DNA of 50,084 nucleotides, taken from positions 1-50,084 of the forward strand of contig CAKZUK010000022.1 of NCBI GenBank assembly GCA_937921775.1, in the 5' to 3' direction. Below the pieces are notes generated by a model that did no database searches, had not been told where the DNA came from, and saw only the letters and a list, made by a program, of their open reading frames with translations. Made by a program: the position numbers and the translations under genes. Origin of the DNA: an uncultured Saprospiraceae bacterium. Its GTDB lineage: Bacteria; Bacteroidota; Bacteroidia; Chitinophagales; Saprospiraceae. Each line of letters opens with the position of its first letter. Position 1 is the first letter of the stretch. Of the stretch, positions 36,831 to 46,131 are shown piece after piece.

Positions 36831-38166
36831 TTAACATTGCTTTAATAGGTTGTACAAAAGTATCGATATCGCCCGCACCCAAAGTGAGCAGTACATCTAG
36901 TTCTTTGTTTTTCAATTCTTGCATCAAGGTCGCTTTCGTAACCAAAGTGCAATTTGTATTTTTCATTTTTTCAAAAATGATCTTGCTGCTTACTCCTTCG
37001 ATTGGCAATTCTCTCGCAGGATAAATATCCATGAGTAGAATTTGATCTAGACTATCGAGAGCTGCTGCAAATTCGTCAACAAAGTCCTGTGTTCGCGAGT
37101 AGAGATGTGGTTGAAAAATACCGGTGATTTTGCGATCCGGAAAAAGCGTTCTTGCTGCATTAATAGCAGCATTAAGCTCTGTAGGATGGTGTGCATAATC
37201 GTCGATATAAACCACTTGCTCGTTTTCGTAAATTTTTTCAAATCGTCGCTTTATTCCTTTGAATGAAGCCAATGCTTTTTTTATAGTGTTTTGTTCTATT
37301 CCTAATAGTTGTGCGACAGCAATTGCGGCCATCGCGTTTTCAGAATTATGCTTACCAGCCATGGTAAATTGCACATCTGAGATATTGTTGTTTGGCGATT
37401 TTACATCAAATGTAGAAAGACCATTTTTTACTTTCCAATTAGTAGCAGAATAGTCGCCAGATTCTATCCCGAATGTAACGATTTCTTTTGAACCATTCTG
37501 TAAAGGCAGTCCACTTTTTACTAACACTTTACCTCCCTCTTTTGTCTGTGAAACAAACTCAGTAAAAGTCGCTTTCAGTGCATCATGTTCACCGTAAATA
37601 TCCAAGTGATCTGCATCCATGGAAAGTACGATAGCGATGTCTGGTGTCAGGTGTAAAAAGGAACGATCATATTCATCTGCTTCGATTACTGCCCAATCAT
37701 CTTCACCCCAAACAAAGTTGGAATTAAAGTTCTGGGCGATGCCGCCTAAAAAGGCCGTACAGTCGATTCCTCCTGTGCGTAACACATGCGCTACAATCGA
37801 ACTAGTCGTTGTCTTACCATGTGTTCCTGCAACTGCTATTGTTCTCAAATTTCGGCTGATGATTCCTAAAACTTCTGCCCGTTTCTTTACAGGGTATCCT
37901 TCTGTTAGGAAATACTGTAATTCTCGGTGAGAATCTGGAATTGCTGGGGTATAAACAACCAAATCAACTTGATCTGGAATATTCTTCAGGTCATCCTCAT
38001 AATGAATCTTCATTCCTTCGCTTACCAACGTTTTGGTCAGCCTTGTTTCTGTTTTATCATAACCAAACACCTCCGCACCTCTACCATTGAAGTATCTCGC
38101 AAGAGCGCTCATCCCGATTCCTCCTATCCCTATAAAATATACCCTATGGAGATTTTCTAAGTTCAA
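36823..38166 (-). CDS. murC: UDP-N-acetylmuramate--L-alanine ligase MurC
   Basis: A 447-residue cytoplasmic Mur ligase that adds L-alanine to UDP-MurNAc. The UDP-binding Rossmann start FIGIGGIGMS is at 11-20, the ATP P-loop GTHGKTTT at 114-121, and the DDYAHHPTE and HLYSRT motifs are in the C-terminal half. The start appears to be TTG at 38166 (reading MNLENLHRVYFIGIGG, the usual N-terminus of the family); no ATG fits without losing the Rossmann strand. The stop overlaps ftsQ. A 387-bp gap containing a foldback element separates it from murG. Confidence 0.96.
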   Translation of the reverse strand: MNLENLHRVYFIGIGGIGMSALARYFNGRGAEVFGYDKTETRLTKTLVSEGMKIHYEDDLKNIPDQVDLVVYTPAIPDSHRELQYFLTEGYPVKKRAEVLGIISRNLRTIAVAGTHGKTTTSSIVAHVLRTGGIDCTAFLGGIAQNFNSNFVWGEDDWAVIEADEYDRSFLHLTPDIAIVLSMDADHLDIYGEHDALKATFTEFVSQTKEGGKVLVKSGLPLQNGSKEIVTFGIESGDYSATNWKVKNGLSTFDVKSPNNNISDVQFTMAGKHNSENAMAAIAVAQLLGIEQNTIKKALASFKGIKRRFEKIYENEQVVYIDDYAHHPTELNAAINAARTLFPDRKITGIFQPHLYSRTQDFVDEFAAALDSLDQILLMDIYPARELPIEGVSSKIIFEKMKNTNCTLVTKATLMQELKNKELDVLLTLGAGDIDTFVQPIKAMLNE

Positions 38167-38233
38167 ACTACCCTTGTTTATGTTTCTATAATAATGATGC
38201 TTTTTACGGCTTATTACAGAAGGTTATTTTTAT

Positions 38234-38351
38234 GGCACTTTGATATTGAAGTTGTTTAAAACTCCATTTAAATATTAGACAATTTTTCAATTCAATTATT
38301 TTGTATTTTATAATAAATTGTCTATCAGTCTTATATATCAAAGTATGTGCC
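38234..38351. repeat. Nested inverted repeat in the murG-murC gap
   Basis: The outer arms GGCACTTTGATAT (38234-38246) and ATATCAAAGTATGTGCC (38335-38351, with a 4-base bulge) enclose perfect inner arms TAGACAATTT (38276-38285) and AAATTGTCTA (38315-38324). This makes a foldback of about 118 bp. The rest of the 387-bp gap (38167-38553) shows nothing else recognisable. Confidence 0.65.
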
Positions 38352-38553
38352 GTAATTTTTATATGAATTAATTCGTATATAACTTTTTCGTTCTAGGCTT
38401 TTTTCTATTTAATGCCTGTCACTTCTTTCTTATTGATTATCAATTAGTTTTGACTGTCTTGCTTGCCCTTCTAGCCCTTCGTTCCAAGGAAGAACTTATC
38501 CGTCTTTACTTTATTAATTTGGTTCTTTAATAAATCCCGTGGAGAACCCAATC

Positions 38554-39669
38554 TTAAAGAATGATTAATTTTATTACCTCATCCGCTATATCATCTGCCG
38601 CATCTGGTCGGGCCAATTGCTGAATATTGATGGTGAGTTGCTGTTTAAGCGTTTCATTCTCAAGTATTCGCATAGCTCCTTGAAGCATGTCTTTTGCGTT
38701 TTCATTTTTCACCAAAATAGCGGCATTTTCTTTTACGAGTGCCATGGCATTCTTGGTTTGGTGATCCTCCGCCACGTTTGGAGAAGGAACTAAAACTGCA
38801 GGTTTTCCTAAAAGACATAACTCTGAAATAGTCAGAGCACCTGCTCTACAGACAACTACATCTGCCATTGCGTAAGCTAAATCCATTCTGTCAATAAATG
38901 CTTGCGCTTTCACATTTGGCAAGGCTGAGGTCGCTGTTTGTGAAAACTCTTCGATATACAATTTACCAACTTGCCACAGGATTTGTATATCCGGATTTTC
39001 TTTAAAGAAATCTTCATTGGTAGCCATGCTATCATTTAGCGAGCGAGCCCCCAGTGATCCTCCGATCAGTACAATTGTTTTTTTGTTGAGGTCGAGCCCA
39101 AAATACTTAAGGCCTTCTTCTCTTTTATCGGCAACATCCAGTAGATCTTTACGAACTGGATTTCCCGTCATTACTATTTTATCTTCCGGGAAGTAGCGTT
39201 CCATATTTTTGTAAGCTACACATACCCGATCTGCTTTTGATTTCAGCATTTTATTGGAGACACCGGCGTAGGAATTTTGCTCCTGAATCAGTGTCGGAAT
39301 ACCTTTCCAACTTGCCTGTGACATCACGGGGTAACTAGCATATCCCCCTACTCCTACAACCACATCTGGTTTAAAGTTCTTAATAATTCGCCTAGCCTTT
39401 AGTATACTACTAATGAGCTTAAAGGGAAACATTAAATTTCGAAGTGTCAATTTTCGTTGTATTCCGCTGATCCAAAGCCCTTCTATAGGATAGCCCGCTT
39501 TCGGTACTTTTTCCATTTCCAGTTTTCCCTTCGCTCCAACAAACAATATTTCAATATTCTTATCTTTTCGCTTTAATGCGTTTGCAATGGCTATGGCTGG
39601 GAAGACATGACCTCCGGTACCACCGCCGCTTATGATTACTTTCTTTTTATTTTTTACTTTGTTAATCAT
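38554..39669 (-). CDS. murG: UDP-GlcNAc:undecaprenyl-PP-MurNAc-pentapeptide GlcNAc transferase MurG
   Basis: A 371-residue GT-B glycosyltransferase that converts lipid I to lipid II on the inner face of the cytoplasmic membrane. The N-terminal GGGTGGH loop (15-21) and a second G-rich loop GGSLGARSLND (about 203-213) are present, as is the donor-site segment RAGALTISEL and the AEDHQTKNA stretch of the GT28 C-terminal domain. The length is normal. The ATG at 39669 gives a short basic N-terminus (MINKVKNKKK). It sits 118 bp after ftsW in the same direction. Confidence 0.97.
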   Translation of the reverse strand: MINKVKNKKKVIISGGGTGGHVFPAIAIANALKRKDKNIEILFVGAKGKLEMEKVPKAGYPIEGLWISGIQRKLTLRNLMFPFKLISSILKARRIIKNFKPDVVVGVGGYASYPVMSQASWKGIPTLIQEQNSYAGVSNKMLKSKADRVCVAYKNMERYFPEDKIVMTGNPVRKDLLDVADKREEGLKYFGLDLNKKTIVLIGGSLGARSLNDSMATNEDFFKENPDIQILWQVGKLYIEEFSQTATSALPNVKAQAFIDRMDLAYAMADVVVCRAGALTISELCLLGKPAVLVPSPNVAEDHQTKNAMALVKENAAILVKNENAKDMLQGAMRILENETLKQQLTINIQQLARPDAADDIADEVIKLIIL

Positions 39670-39787
39670 TTCTTTTTTTAACTCTCAGCTCAACAATCAC
39701 TGGCCGTTCCTGAGAAGTACTTACTCTATCTATCTCACTAACTAAACAGGCATGCCAGACGGATTTCACAATCTTTACGCTTAGCCA

Positions 39788-40924
39788 CTACGTTGCTTTT
39801 TCAATGTATCGACTTACACTTAGTATCATTCCAAAAGCGATACAAGTAAACATAATGGACGTTCCTCCCATACTTAGGAGAGGCAAGGTCAATCCGGTCA
39901 CTGGAACTAGATCTACGGCTACGGCCATATTGGCTAATGCCTGTCCAACCAATAAAAGTCCTAATCCCATTACTAACATGGCGCCGAATGCTTTTGGTGC
40001 TCGTGTCACTACTCCTACACATCTGAAGAAAAGCAAGACGTACAAACTCAAGGTTACAAAAGCTCCCACCAAACCGTACTCTTCACAAATGATGGAGAAT
40101 ACAAAATCTGAGTATGGTGCCGGAAGATAATTTCGCATTACACTGTTACCAGGACCTGCTCCAAATATTTCTCCATCTGCAATGGCAATTTTTGAATGAA
40201 CAATTTGATAACTTCCATCAGATGTCGCATCCATAAACTCTTGCATTCTTGTAATCCAGGTTGCCGATCTTACCAAGTCCGGATATACCTGACCGATGAT
40301 AATTAGCATGGCAAAAACCACAACTCCAAGAAATATCAAAAGCAAAATATATTTCAACGCCACTCTTCCTAAAAACATCATTCCTATGGTTACAAAAAAC
40401 AATAACATGGCTGATGATAAATCTGATGGTGCAATCAAACTACAGATAATTAGAATCGGTACAATGATCGGCAAAAATGCAGATTGAAAATCTTTAATAT
40501 ATTCTTGTTTAGCAGAAATAGCGCGTGCAACATAGATGATCAAAACGAGTTTTGCAAACTCAGATGTTTGAAAGGTTAAGCCTATAAAAGGTACTTCAAC
40601 CCATCGTTTTGCCTCATTTACTTCTACTCCAAACCCTATAGTATACACCAACAAGGGTATACAAATAATCAACAAAATTGGTGATATTCGCATGTACTGC
40701 CGATAGTGTAAGGTGTAGCAGATGTAAGTCAAAAACAATCCGCCACTCAAAAACACTAGGTGCTTGAACAAAGCTGCTTCCATGTTACCTCCATACTTTT
40801 GGTAGGCATACAATCCGGTTGCACTATATACTGCCAACAATGAAAATATCGATAGCAGGATCAACACCATCCAAATGGTTCGATCTCCTCTAAGTCCTGC
40901 GTATATTTTATTTCCTATTGACAT
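39788..40924 (-). CDS. ftsW: Septal peptidoglycan glycosyltransferase/polymerase FtsW
   Basis: A 378-residue SEDS-family membrane protein with about ten helices. It polymerises lipid II at the septum with its partner PBP (FtsI, encoded upstream in this cluster). Conserved landmarks are KRWVEVPFIGLTFQTSEFAK (about 106-125; the common QPSE reads QTSE here) and GAGPGNSVMRNYLPAPYSDF (255-274) followed by the EEYGLVGA stretch. The position between murD and murG supports FtsW rather than RodA. There is a 268-bp gap to murD holding two palindromic elements. Confidence 0.95.
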   Translation of the reverse strand: MSIGNKIYAGLRGDRTIWMVLILLSIFSLLAVYSATGLYAYQKYGGNMEAALFKHLVFLSGGLFLTYICYTLHYRQYMRISPILLIICIPLLVYTIGFGVEVNEAKRWVEVPFIGLTFQTSEFAKLVLIIYVARAISAKQEYIKDFQSAFLPIIVPILIICSLIAPSDLSSAMLLFFVTIGMMFLGRVALKYILLLIFLGVVVFAMLIIIGQVYPDLVRSATWITRMQEFMDATSDGSYQIVHSKIAIADGEIFGAGPGNSVMRNYLPAPYSDFVFSIICEEYGLVGAFVTLSLYVLLFFRCVGVVTRAPKAFGAMLVMGLGLLLVGQALANMAVAVDLVPVTGLTLPLLSMGGTSIMFTCIAFGMILSVSRYIEKAT

Positions 40925-40948
40925 AAATCATATTTAAAATTCTTTGAA

Positions 40949-41036
40949 AAATTCCGTGCTACAAGTCAGCGCTAAAATAAAATCAAGGCTTCCTTTGGTC
41001 GCTTTTGCTTTCATTTTAGCGCTGACCACGAAATTT
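40949..41036. repeat. Foldback element between murD and ftsW
   Basis: GTCAGCGCTAAAAT (40965-40978) is perfectly complementary to ATTTTAGCGCTGAC (41013-41026). Outside it, AAATTCCGTG (40949-40958) pairs with CACGAAATTT (41027-41036) with one mismatch. The loop is 34 bases. In the mRNA the hairpin lies just before the ftsW start (ATG at 40924). Confidence 0.75.
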
Positions 41037-41103
41037 ATAAAAGAATGACTACATATTAAATACATTCCTTTTCTACCAATGCTCTGTTTCCTCTGCTTTA
41101 AGA

Positions 41104-41163
41104 AAGTCGGAAGTTCCCGCATTCGTGAAACCGCATTATAGAGAAAGTTCGGTCTTCCGACTT
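41104..41163. repeat. Intergenic palindromic element D (GGAAGTC family)
   Basis: AAGTCGGAAG (41104-41113) pairs perfectly with CTTCCGACTT (41154-41163). The core TCCCGCATTCGTGAAACCGC (41115-41134), read in reverse complement, resembles the core at 4568-4587. It lies just downstream of the murD stop. Confidence 0.6.
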
Positions 41164-41192
41164 CCAACTCAATAGTTTCCAACTATTCCACT

Positions 41193-42512
41193 CTAATTCA
41201 CAAATAATTGCACCGTCTCTCTAAACTGATCTCCTCTATCTTTATAATTCTTAAACAAATCAAAACTTGAGCAAGCCGGTGATAATAAAACCACATCGCC
41301 TTTTTCAGCAAACTCTATTGACATCTTTACGGCTTCTAGTACACTTTGTGTCTCTAGCATTTCTGCTGTAGTTCCCTCAAAGAAGTCAAACAGTTTTTTG
41401 TTATCAAGCCCAAGACAAACGATAGCTTTTACTTTTTCTTTCACCAATTTTTCAATTAATTGGTAATCGTTTCCTTTATCGATTCCTCCTACCACCCAAA
41501 CAACTGGTTTTTTCATGGCAAGTAATGCATAATAAACAGCGTCAACATTGGTCGCTTTACTATCATTGATAAATTCAATGTCGTTGATGTTTGCGACTAC
41601 TTCCAATCGGTGTGGATCGTTAGTAAATGTCTTTAATGCTTTTTGTATCAACTTTGGAACTACTCCAACTTTTAGAGCAGCAATGATTGCACAGGTTGCG
41701 TTGAAATAATTGTGTGGTCCCTTAAGGCTACTCTCCGACATTTTGAATGCATGGCCCTCCACTTCAATTTTTTCGTTTTCAAAGAACTCATGTTGCCTGA
41801 CAGAGACGGTATCCATTTTGATGCTTCTACCAGTCATGGATTGGTTAATGTTTACATCCGAAATATTGTATATAAACAAGTCACCAGGTCGCTGATTCAT
41901 CATGATTCTGAACTTTGACTGCACGTAATTACTCAGTTTGTAATCGTAACGATCCATGTGATCCGGCGTGATATTTAGCAATATGGCTATATCAGGTCGA
42001 AACGCTTGAATGTTGTCCAGTTGAAAGCTGCTCAATTCCAACACATAAAATGCATGTTGCTTATGCTGAGCGAGTAAGCGGGCAAAACTAAAACCGATGT
42101 TCCCTCCTAATCCGACATCAATTCCTGCTGTTTTAAGCAAGTGGTAAATTAGCTTAGTCGTTGTTGTTTTCCCATTACTACCAGTAATCGCTATGATTTT
42201 GGCTTCGGTATATTTTGCAGCAAATTCGATTTCGGAGATGATATTAATTCCACGTTTCAGGCTTTCCTGAATCACTGGTACCTTATCTGGTATCCCCGGA
42301 CTTTTGATAATGAGATCTGCTTCAAATATTTTTTCTTCAGTATGTTTGCCTTCTTCGAAAGCAATTTTATTAGCGTTTAGTTCCTTTTTAAATTCTTTTC
42401 CTATTTCTCCAAAGTCAGAAACAAAAACTTCATAGCTATTCTTCTTGGCTAAGAGCGCTGCTCCTACTCCACTTTCTCCTGCTCCAAGTATAACTACTTT
42501 CATCGATTTCAT
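41193..42512 (-). CDS. murD: UDP-N-acetylmuramoyl-L-alanine--D-glutamate ligase MurD
   Basis: A 439-residue cytoplasmic Mur ligase adding D-glutamate to UDP-MurNAc-L-Ala. It has the N-terminal Rossmann motif VILGAGESGVGAA, the ATP loop GSNGKTTTT (111-119), the LNITPDHMDRY motif in the central domain and NDSKATNVDA in the C-terminal part. Two in-frame ATGs (42512 and 42503) are possible; the second still leaves the full Rossmann strand. It is flanked by non-coding gaps of 430 bp (to mraY) and 268 bp (to ftsW). Confidence 0.97.
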   Translation of the reverse strand: MKSMKVVILGAGESGVGAALLAKKNSYEVFVSDFGEIGKEFKKELNANKIAFEEGKHTEEKIFEADLIIKSPGIPDKVPVIQESLKRGINIISEIEFAAKYTEAKIIAITGSNGKTTTTKLIYHLLKTAGIDVGLGGNIGFSFARLLAQHKQHAFYVLELSSFQLDNIQAFRPDIAILLNITPDHMDRYDYKLSNYVQSKFRIMMNQRPGDLFIYNISDVNINQSMTGRSIKMDTVSVRQHEFFENEKIEVEGHAFKMSESSLKGPHNYFNATCAIIAALKVGVVPKLIQKALKTFTNDPHRLEVVANINDIEFINDSKATNVDAVYYALLAMKKPVVWVVGGIDKGNDYQLIEKLVKEKVKAIVCLGLDNKKLFDFFEGTTAEMLETQSVLEAVKMSIEFAEKGDVVLLSPACSSFDLFKNYKDRGDQFRETVQLFVN

Positions 42513-42576
42513 AAATGCCTTTGTTCATTTATTAAAGCGCAAGGAATAACCTATATAAAGGTTGTTTAGTAATTCG

Positions 42577-42738
42577 CTAATTTATTATTCTGTCCGTTCT
42601 CTTTTCCAACAATTCTTTATGATTGAGAATAAAAGAGTGTGTATTTTTCTTTGTTTTTTGATTTAAGTTTTTTGAGTTTAAATCATTTAGTTTACGCTGT
42701 AATTTTACAGCTTCTCGTGGTTTGTTTTCTCTTTGCAT
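42577..42738 (-). CDS. Possible 53-residue basic peptide in the mraY-murD gap
   Basis: An ATG frame of 53 codons (ATG at 42738, TAG at 42577-42579) reads in the direction of the operon through very AT-rich sequence. The product is Lys/Asn-rich and mostly predicted helical (begins MQRENKPREAVKLQRKLND, ends KRTDRIIN). No family is recognised. Stop codons are frequent at this base composition, so an open frame of this length is mildly unexpected, but it could still be chance. Confidence 0.25.
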   Translation of the reverse strand: MQRENKPREAVKLQRKLNDLNSKNLNQKTKKNTHSFILNHKELLEKRTDRIIN

Positions 42739-42869
42739 GGTCGCTTTTTTAAGGCGCCTTTTTTAACCAAAAAAGTAAGTTAAAAAAACAGGCAGTTTGT
42801 AGTATGTTTTAAGTCTATTACCTATTTTTTGGGGTTGTTTTATTTTATTCTTTTTTACTAAGTAGTTTA

Positions 42870-42939
42870 ACGGAATTATTTGGTGCTTTCTGTTTTGCAT
42901 TTTCTAAAAATAAGAAAACAGCAAATAATGTTGTTCCGT
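42870..42939. repeat. 70-bp foldback immediately after mraY
   Basis: Three nested arms: ACGGAA (42870-42875) with TTCCGT (42934-42939); ATTATTTG (42875-42882) with CAAATAAT (42922-42929); CTGTTTT (42890-42896) with AAAACAG (42915-42921). In transcript orientation it begins 4 bases after the mraY stop. The rest of the 430-bp gap holds the AAGGCGCCTT palindrome (42751-42760), a small AACCT/AGGTT hairpin (42548-42563) and the possible short peptide frame. Confidence 0.7.
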
Positions 42940-42942
42940 CAT

Positions 42943-44190
42943 TTATCTAATTTTTAATGTAATAACTGTCAGTACTGCTAATAGTATTCCCACAATCCAA
43001 AACCGGCTAACTATTTTCGACTCGTGCATTCCCTTCTTCTGATAGTGGTGATGCAAGGGAGACATTAAAAATATTCGTCGTCCTTCGCCGTATTTTTTCT
43101 TTGTATATTTAAAGTAGCCTACTTGTAGCATCACGGATAAATTTTCCGCAAGGAAGATTCCACAAAGTATTGGTATCAATAGTTCCTTTCTTAACAATAT
43201 GGCCATAGCTGCTATGATCGCTCCGATGGTTAGACTTCCAGTATCTCCCATAAAAATCTGTGCAGGAAAAGCATTATACCAAAGAAAACCAATACAGGCT
43301 CCGAGGAAACAAGCTGAAAAAATCACCAACTCCTCCGTTCCCGGCAGATACAAAATATTAAGATAATCGGCTGCGACGGCGTTACTTGACACATAAGCAA
43401 GTATACCGAGTGTAGCACCAATAATTGCACTCACTCCCGTGGCTAAACCATCAATTCCATCTGTCAAATTAGCAGCGTTTGAAACATTAACTACGACTAT
43501 GATCACGAAAGGAATAAATATAATTCCCGCCATATCCTTAGCATTTCCTTTTAGGAAAGGAAGTAGTTTGGAGTAATCCCAAAACTTCGCTTTTATAAAA
43601 GGAACGTTTGTCAATGTTGTCTTTACGTCTACCATAGTATCTCCAGTCACTTTTGACTGGAACTGATTAACTATTTCGTTTTTATATCCAAGCTTATCAG
43701 CTTCACTATATTCCATTCGCACCACTACTTCCTGGCTCATCAACATAGTAACAGCCACCAATAGACCTAGCACGACCTGTCCTAATATTTTAAACTTTCC
43801 ACTAAGTCCTTTTTTATCTTTTTTAAATACTTTAATATAATCATCAACAAATCCGATGATGCCCATCCAAGTTGTCGACAATAACATCAACAGGATATAT
43901 ACATTATCAAGTTTTGCCACTAAAAGGCAAGGGATGATGATAGCCATGATGATGATGATACCTCCCATCGTTGGAGTCCCTTCCTTTTCTTTTTGTCCTG
44001 CTAAGCCAAGGTCTCTAACGGTTTCACCTACTTGCAACTTCTGCAAGAACTTAATAATCCGTCCACCAAATAACATAGAAATAATCAAGGAGAGAATAAT
44101 TGCTAACGCAGCCCTAAAGGTTAGGTACTCAAATAGGCGCCAAGTTGACTCGCCATTTTCTGTGAATAGTTTAGAAATCCAGTAGAGCAT
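42943..44190 (-). CDS. mraY: Phospho-N-acetylmuramoyl-pentapeptide transferase MraY
   Basis: A 415-residue, ten-helix membrane enzyme transferring phospho-MurNAc-pentapeptide to undecaprenyl phosphate to make lipid I. Landmarks: GTPTMGG (71-77), the catalytic [18 protein letters not shown] region (115-132) with the Asp pair, [10 protein letters not shown] (241-250), [11 protein letters not shown] and HHHYQKKG near the C-terminus. About 55 extra residues between helices (roughly 155-212, hydrophilic) lengthen it relative to the E. coli enzyme, as I recall for other Bacteroidota. It lies directly downstream of murE; murF is not between them. Confidence 0.97.
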   Translation of the reverse strand: MLYWISKLFTENGESTWRLFEYLTFRAALAIILSLIISMLFGGRIIKFLQKLQVGETVRDLGLAGQKEKEGTPTMGGIIIIMAIIIPCLLVAKLDNVYILLMLLSTTWMGIIGFVDDYIKVFKKDKKGLSGKFKILGQVVLGLLVAVTMLMSQEVVVRMEYSEADKLGYKNEIVNQFQSKVTGDTMVDVKTTLTNVPFIKAKFWDYSKLLPFLKGNAKDMAGIIFIPFVIIVVVNVSNAANLTDGIDGLATGVSAIIGATLGILAYVSSNAVAADYLNILYLPGTEELVIFSACFLGACIGFLWYNAFPAQIFMGDTGSLTIGAIIAAMAILLRKELLIPILCGIFLAENLSVMLQVGYFKYTKKKYGEGRRIFLMSPLHHHYQKKGMHESKIVSRFWIVGILLAVLTVITLKIR

Positions 44191-44379
44191 GTGTTAGTAT
44201 AGCTGTTTTCTCAATTTGACCATTTTGTTTTTTGGTCTTGTTTAATTTTAGGACCTTCCTATAGTCCCGTTTCTTTTGCCGATAGTCTGGCTCATTTTAT
44301 TTGCTTGAGGGATTAGAATTTCACCCCATTAATCAAGCAACGAAATTGAGCTCAAGTATATTTTAAGTTCTCAAAAAGT

Positions 44380-44490
44380 GCAGCAGAAGCAGAAAAAGAA
44401 TCTACTTACTGCTGCCCAGTGAATCTGAGAATGATAATAGTTATTCAATGGCAATTAAAGTTGCAATTACAATTGCAGTGAATCTTTAAT
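44380..44490. repeat. Two foldbacks in the murE-mraY gap
   Basis: GCAGCAG (44380-44386) pairs with CTGCTGC (44409-44415). Next to it ATTAAAG (44454-44460) pairs with CTTTAAT (44484-44490) enclosing TGCAATT/AATTGCA (44462-44468 and 44471-44477). The gap (44191-44503, 313 bp) has no gene. Confidence 0.55.
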
Positions 44491-44503
44491 CGCAGTGGCA
44501 GTT

Positions 44504-45961
44504 TTATGACTTCATTGCTTCTTTCAAAACTGCTTTATCATCAAAGTCATGTCGAGCACCATTTATTTCCTGGTATTTTTCGTGACCTTTGCCTGCTACT
44601 AAGATGATGTCTCCTTTGGACGCCATTTGGCAGGCTGTTCGTATGGCTTGCAATCGGTTTGTGATTGAAAGCACTTTTCTTTTTGCGGAAGCTGGAATAC
44701 CTGCCTCCATTTCTTTTATGATGGTTTCGGGATCCTCTGTTCGAGGATTGTCCGAAGTAATGATAACCTGATCGCTATATTTACAAGCAGTGGCCGCCAT
44801 CACTGGTCTTTTAGTTTTATCCCGATCTCCTCCACAACCTACCACTGTGATTACTTTTTCCTTTCGGGTACGCAAGTGATCGATAGTTGACAACACCTTT
44901 TCGAGTGCATCGGGTGTATGTGCATAATCCACGATTGCTGTTATTCCACTTTCCTGATTTTGTATGTAATCGAAACGGCCTTCAGCAGTTTGTAGATTAC
45001 TAATAATTGGGAGCATTTCATCTTCATTTGCGTCAAGCAAAGAAGCAACAGCATATGCACACAACAAATTATAGGCATTGAACTCTCCGATGAGTCGACT
45101 AAACAACTCCGTATCGTTTAAGTACAGGTGCAAGCCCATTAAGTTGTTTTCAAGAATCTTTGCTTTAAAGTCTGCTAAATTTCGAAGCGCATAGGTTTTA
45201 ATATGAGCTTTGGTATTTTGCACCATCACTCTACCGTTTTTGTCATCGATATTAATCAGAGCAAAACTCTCTTTTGGTAAATTGTCAAAGAATCGTTTTT
45301 TCGCAAGTAGATAATCTTTAAAGGTCTTATGATAATCTAAATGATCATGTGTGAGGTTTGTAAAAACGCCACCTACGAAATGGACACCTGCGATTCGATG
45401 CTGACTGATTGCGTGTGAACTCACCTCCATAAAGGCATAATCACAGCCCTGTTCCACCATCTCATCAATCAATGCATTCAATGACACCGCATCCGGTGTG
45501 GTAAATTTTGTTGACAAAACTTTCTTGCCAATCTTATTTTCTACAGTGGAAATTAATCCAACTTTAAATCCTAATTCGGAAAACAACTTGTACAGCAAAG
45601 TGGCAGTAGTTGTCTTTCCGTTTGTGCCCGTGATACCTATCAGATTTAATTTCTTCGATGGGAAGTCGTAAAATGCGCTAGCTAAAAGCCCGAGAGCTTC
45701 GGCGCTGTCATCGACTTGGATGAAGGTGACCGTTTGGTCTAGTTTTTCTGGTAGTGATTCACAAACAATTGTTGTGGCACCTTTCTCAATAGCTGATTCG
45801 ATAAATCGATGGCCATCGGATTGGATTCCTTTCACGGCAACAAAGAGGCTATCTTTTTCGACTTTACGAGAATCAAAAATGATGCTCTTGACGCTACGCT
45901 CTAAATTACCTTGAGTGGATTGCGTTTTTAGTTTTGCGAGTATGTTTTTAAGGGACTGCAA
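44504..45961 (-). CDS. murE: UDP-MurNAc-L-Ala-D-Glu:meso-diaminopimelate ligase MurE
   Basis: A 485-residue cytoplasmic Mur ligase adding the third stem-peptide residue. The ATP loop GTNGKTTTA is at 112-120, the FTNLTHDHLDYH motif is in the central domain, and the C-terminal substrate motif reads DNPRTEDP, the form that selects meso-diaminopimelate rather than lysine. The N-terminus (MQSLKNILAKLK) needs a TTG start at 45961; no suitable ATG is in frame nearby. It is separated from ftsI by 609 bp full of repeats and palindromes. Confidence 0.96.
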   Translation of the reverse strand: MQSLKNILAKLKTQSTQGNLERSVKSIIFDSRKVEKDSLFVAVKGIQSDGHRFIESAIEKGATTIVCESLPEKLDQTVTFIQVDDSAEALGLLASAFYDFPSKKLNLIGITGTNGKTTTATLLYKLFSELGFKVGLISTVENKIGKKVLSTKFTTPDAVSLNALIDEMVEQGCDYAFMEVSSHAISQHRIAGVHFVGGVFTNLTHDHLDYHKTFKDYLLAKKRFFDNLPKESFALINIDDKNGRVMVQNTKAHIKTYALRNLADFKAKILENNLMGLHLYLNDTELFSRLIGEFNAYNLLCAYAVASLLDANEDEMLPIISNLQTAEGRFDYIQNQESGITAIVDYAHTPDALEKVLSTIDHLRTRKEKVITVVGCGGDRDKTKRPVMAATACKYSDQVIITSDNPRTEDPETIIKEMEAGIPASAKRKVLSITNRLQAIRTACQMASKGDIILVAGKGHEKYQEINGARHDFDDKAVLKEAMKS

Positions 45962-46005
45962 ATGTCTTTTAAGTTTTGATGAAAGATAAGAGACAGAAGA
46001 TCGGA

Positions 46006-46085
46006 GACGGAAGACGGAAGTTTTCTACAAACCTAAACTCAACGCGATTGCGGGTTTACGCTAGTGGCAACTTCTGTTTTCCGTC
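46006..46085. repeat. Intergenic palindromic element E (GGAAGTC family)
   Basis: GACGGAAGACGGAAGTT (46006-46022) faces AACTTCTGTTTTCCGTC (46069-46085), 15 of 17 bases complementary. The arms consist of 7-bp GACGGAA-type units. The core GCGATTGCGGGT (46044-46055) is identical to that in the ftsA-ftsZ gap (34584-34595). Confidence 0.65.
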
Positions 46086-46131
46086 CTCAATCCTTGAACT
46101 CTTTAATTATTCATCTTTTTAATAGTGTTTC

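Noticed and set aside
40934..41182. 82-codon minus-strand frame between ftsW and murD
   Set aside because: It is made almost entirely of two palindromic intergenic elements; the translation has no family character.
42513..45961. Missing murF as a sign of gene loss
   Set aside because: As I recall, murF commonly lies outside the dcw cluster in Bacteroidota, so its absence here is not evidence of loss.
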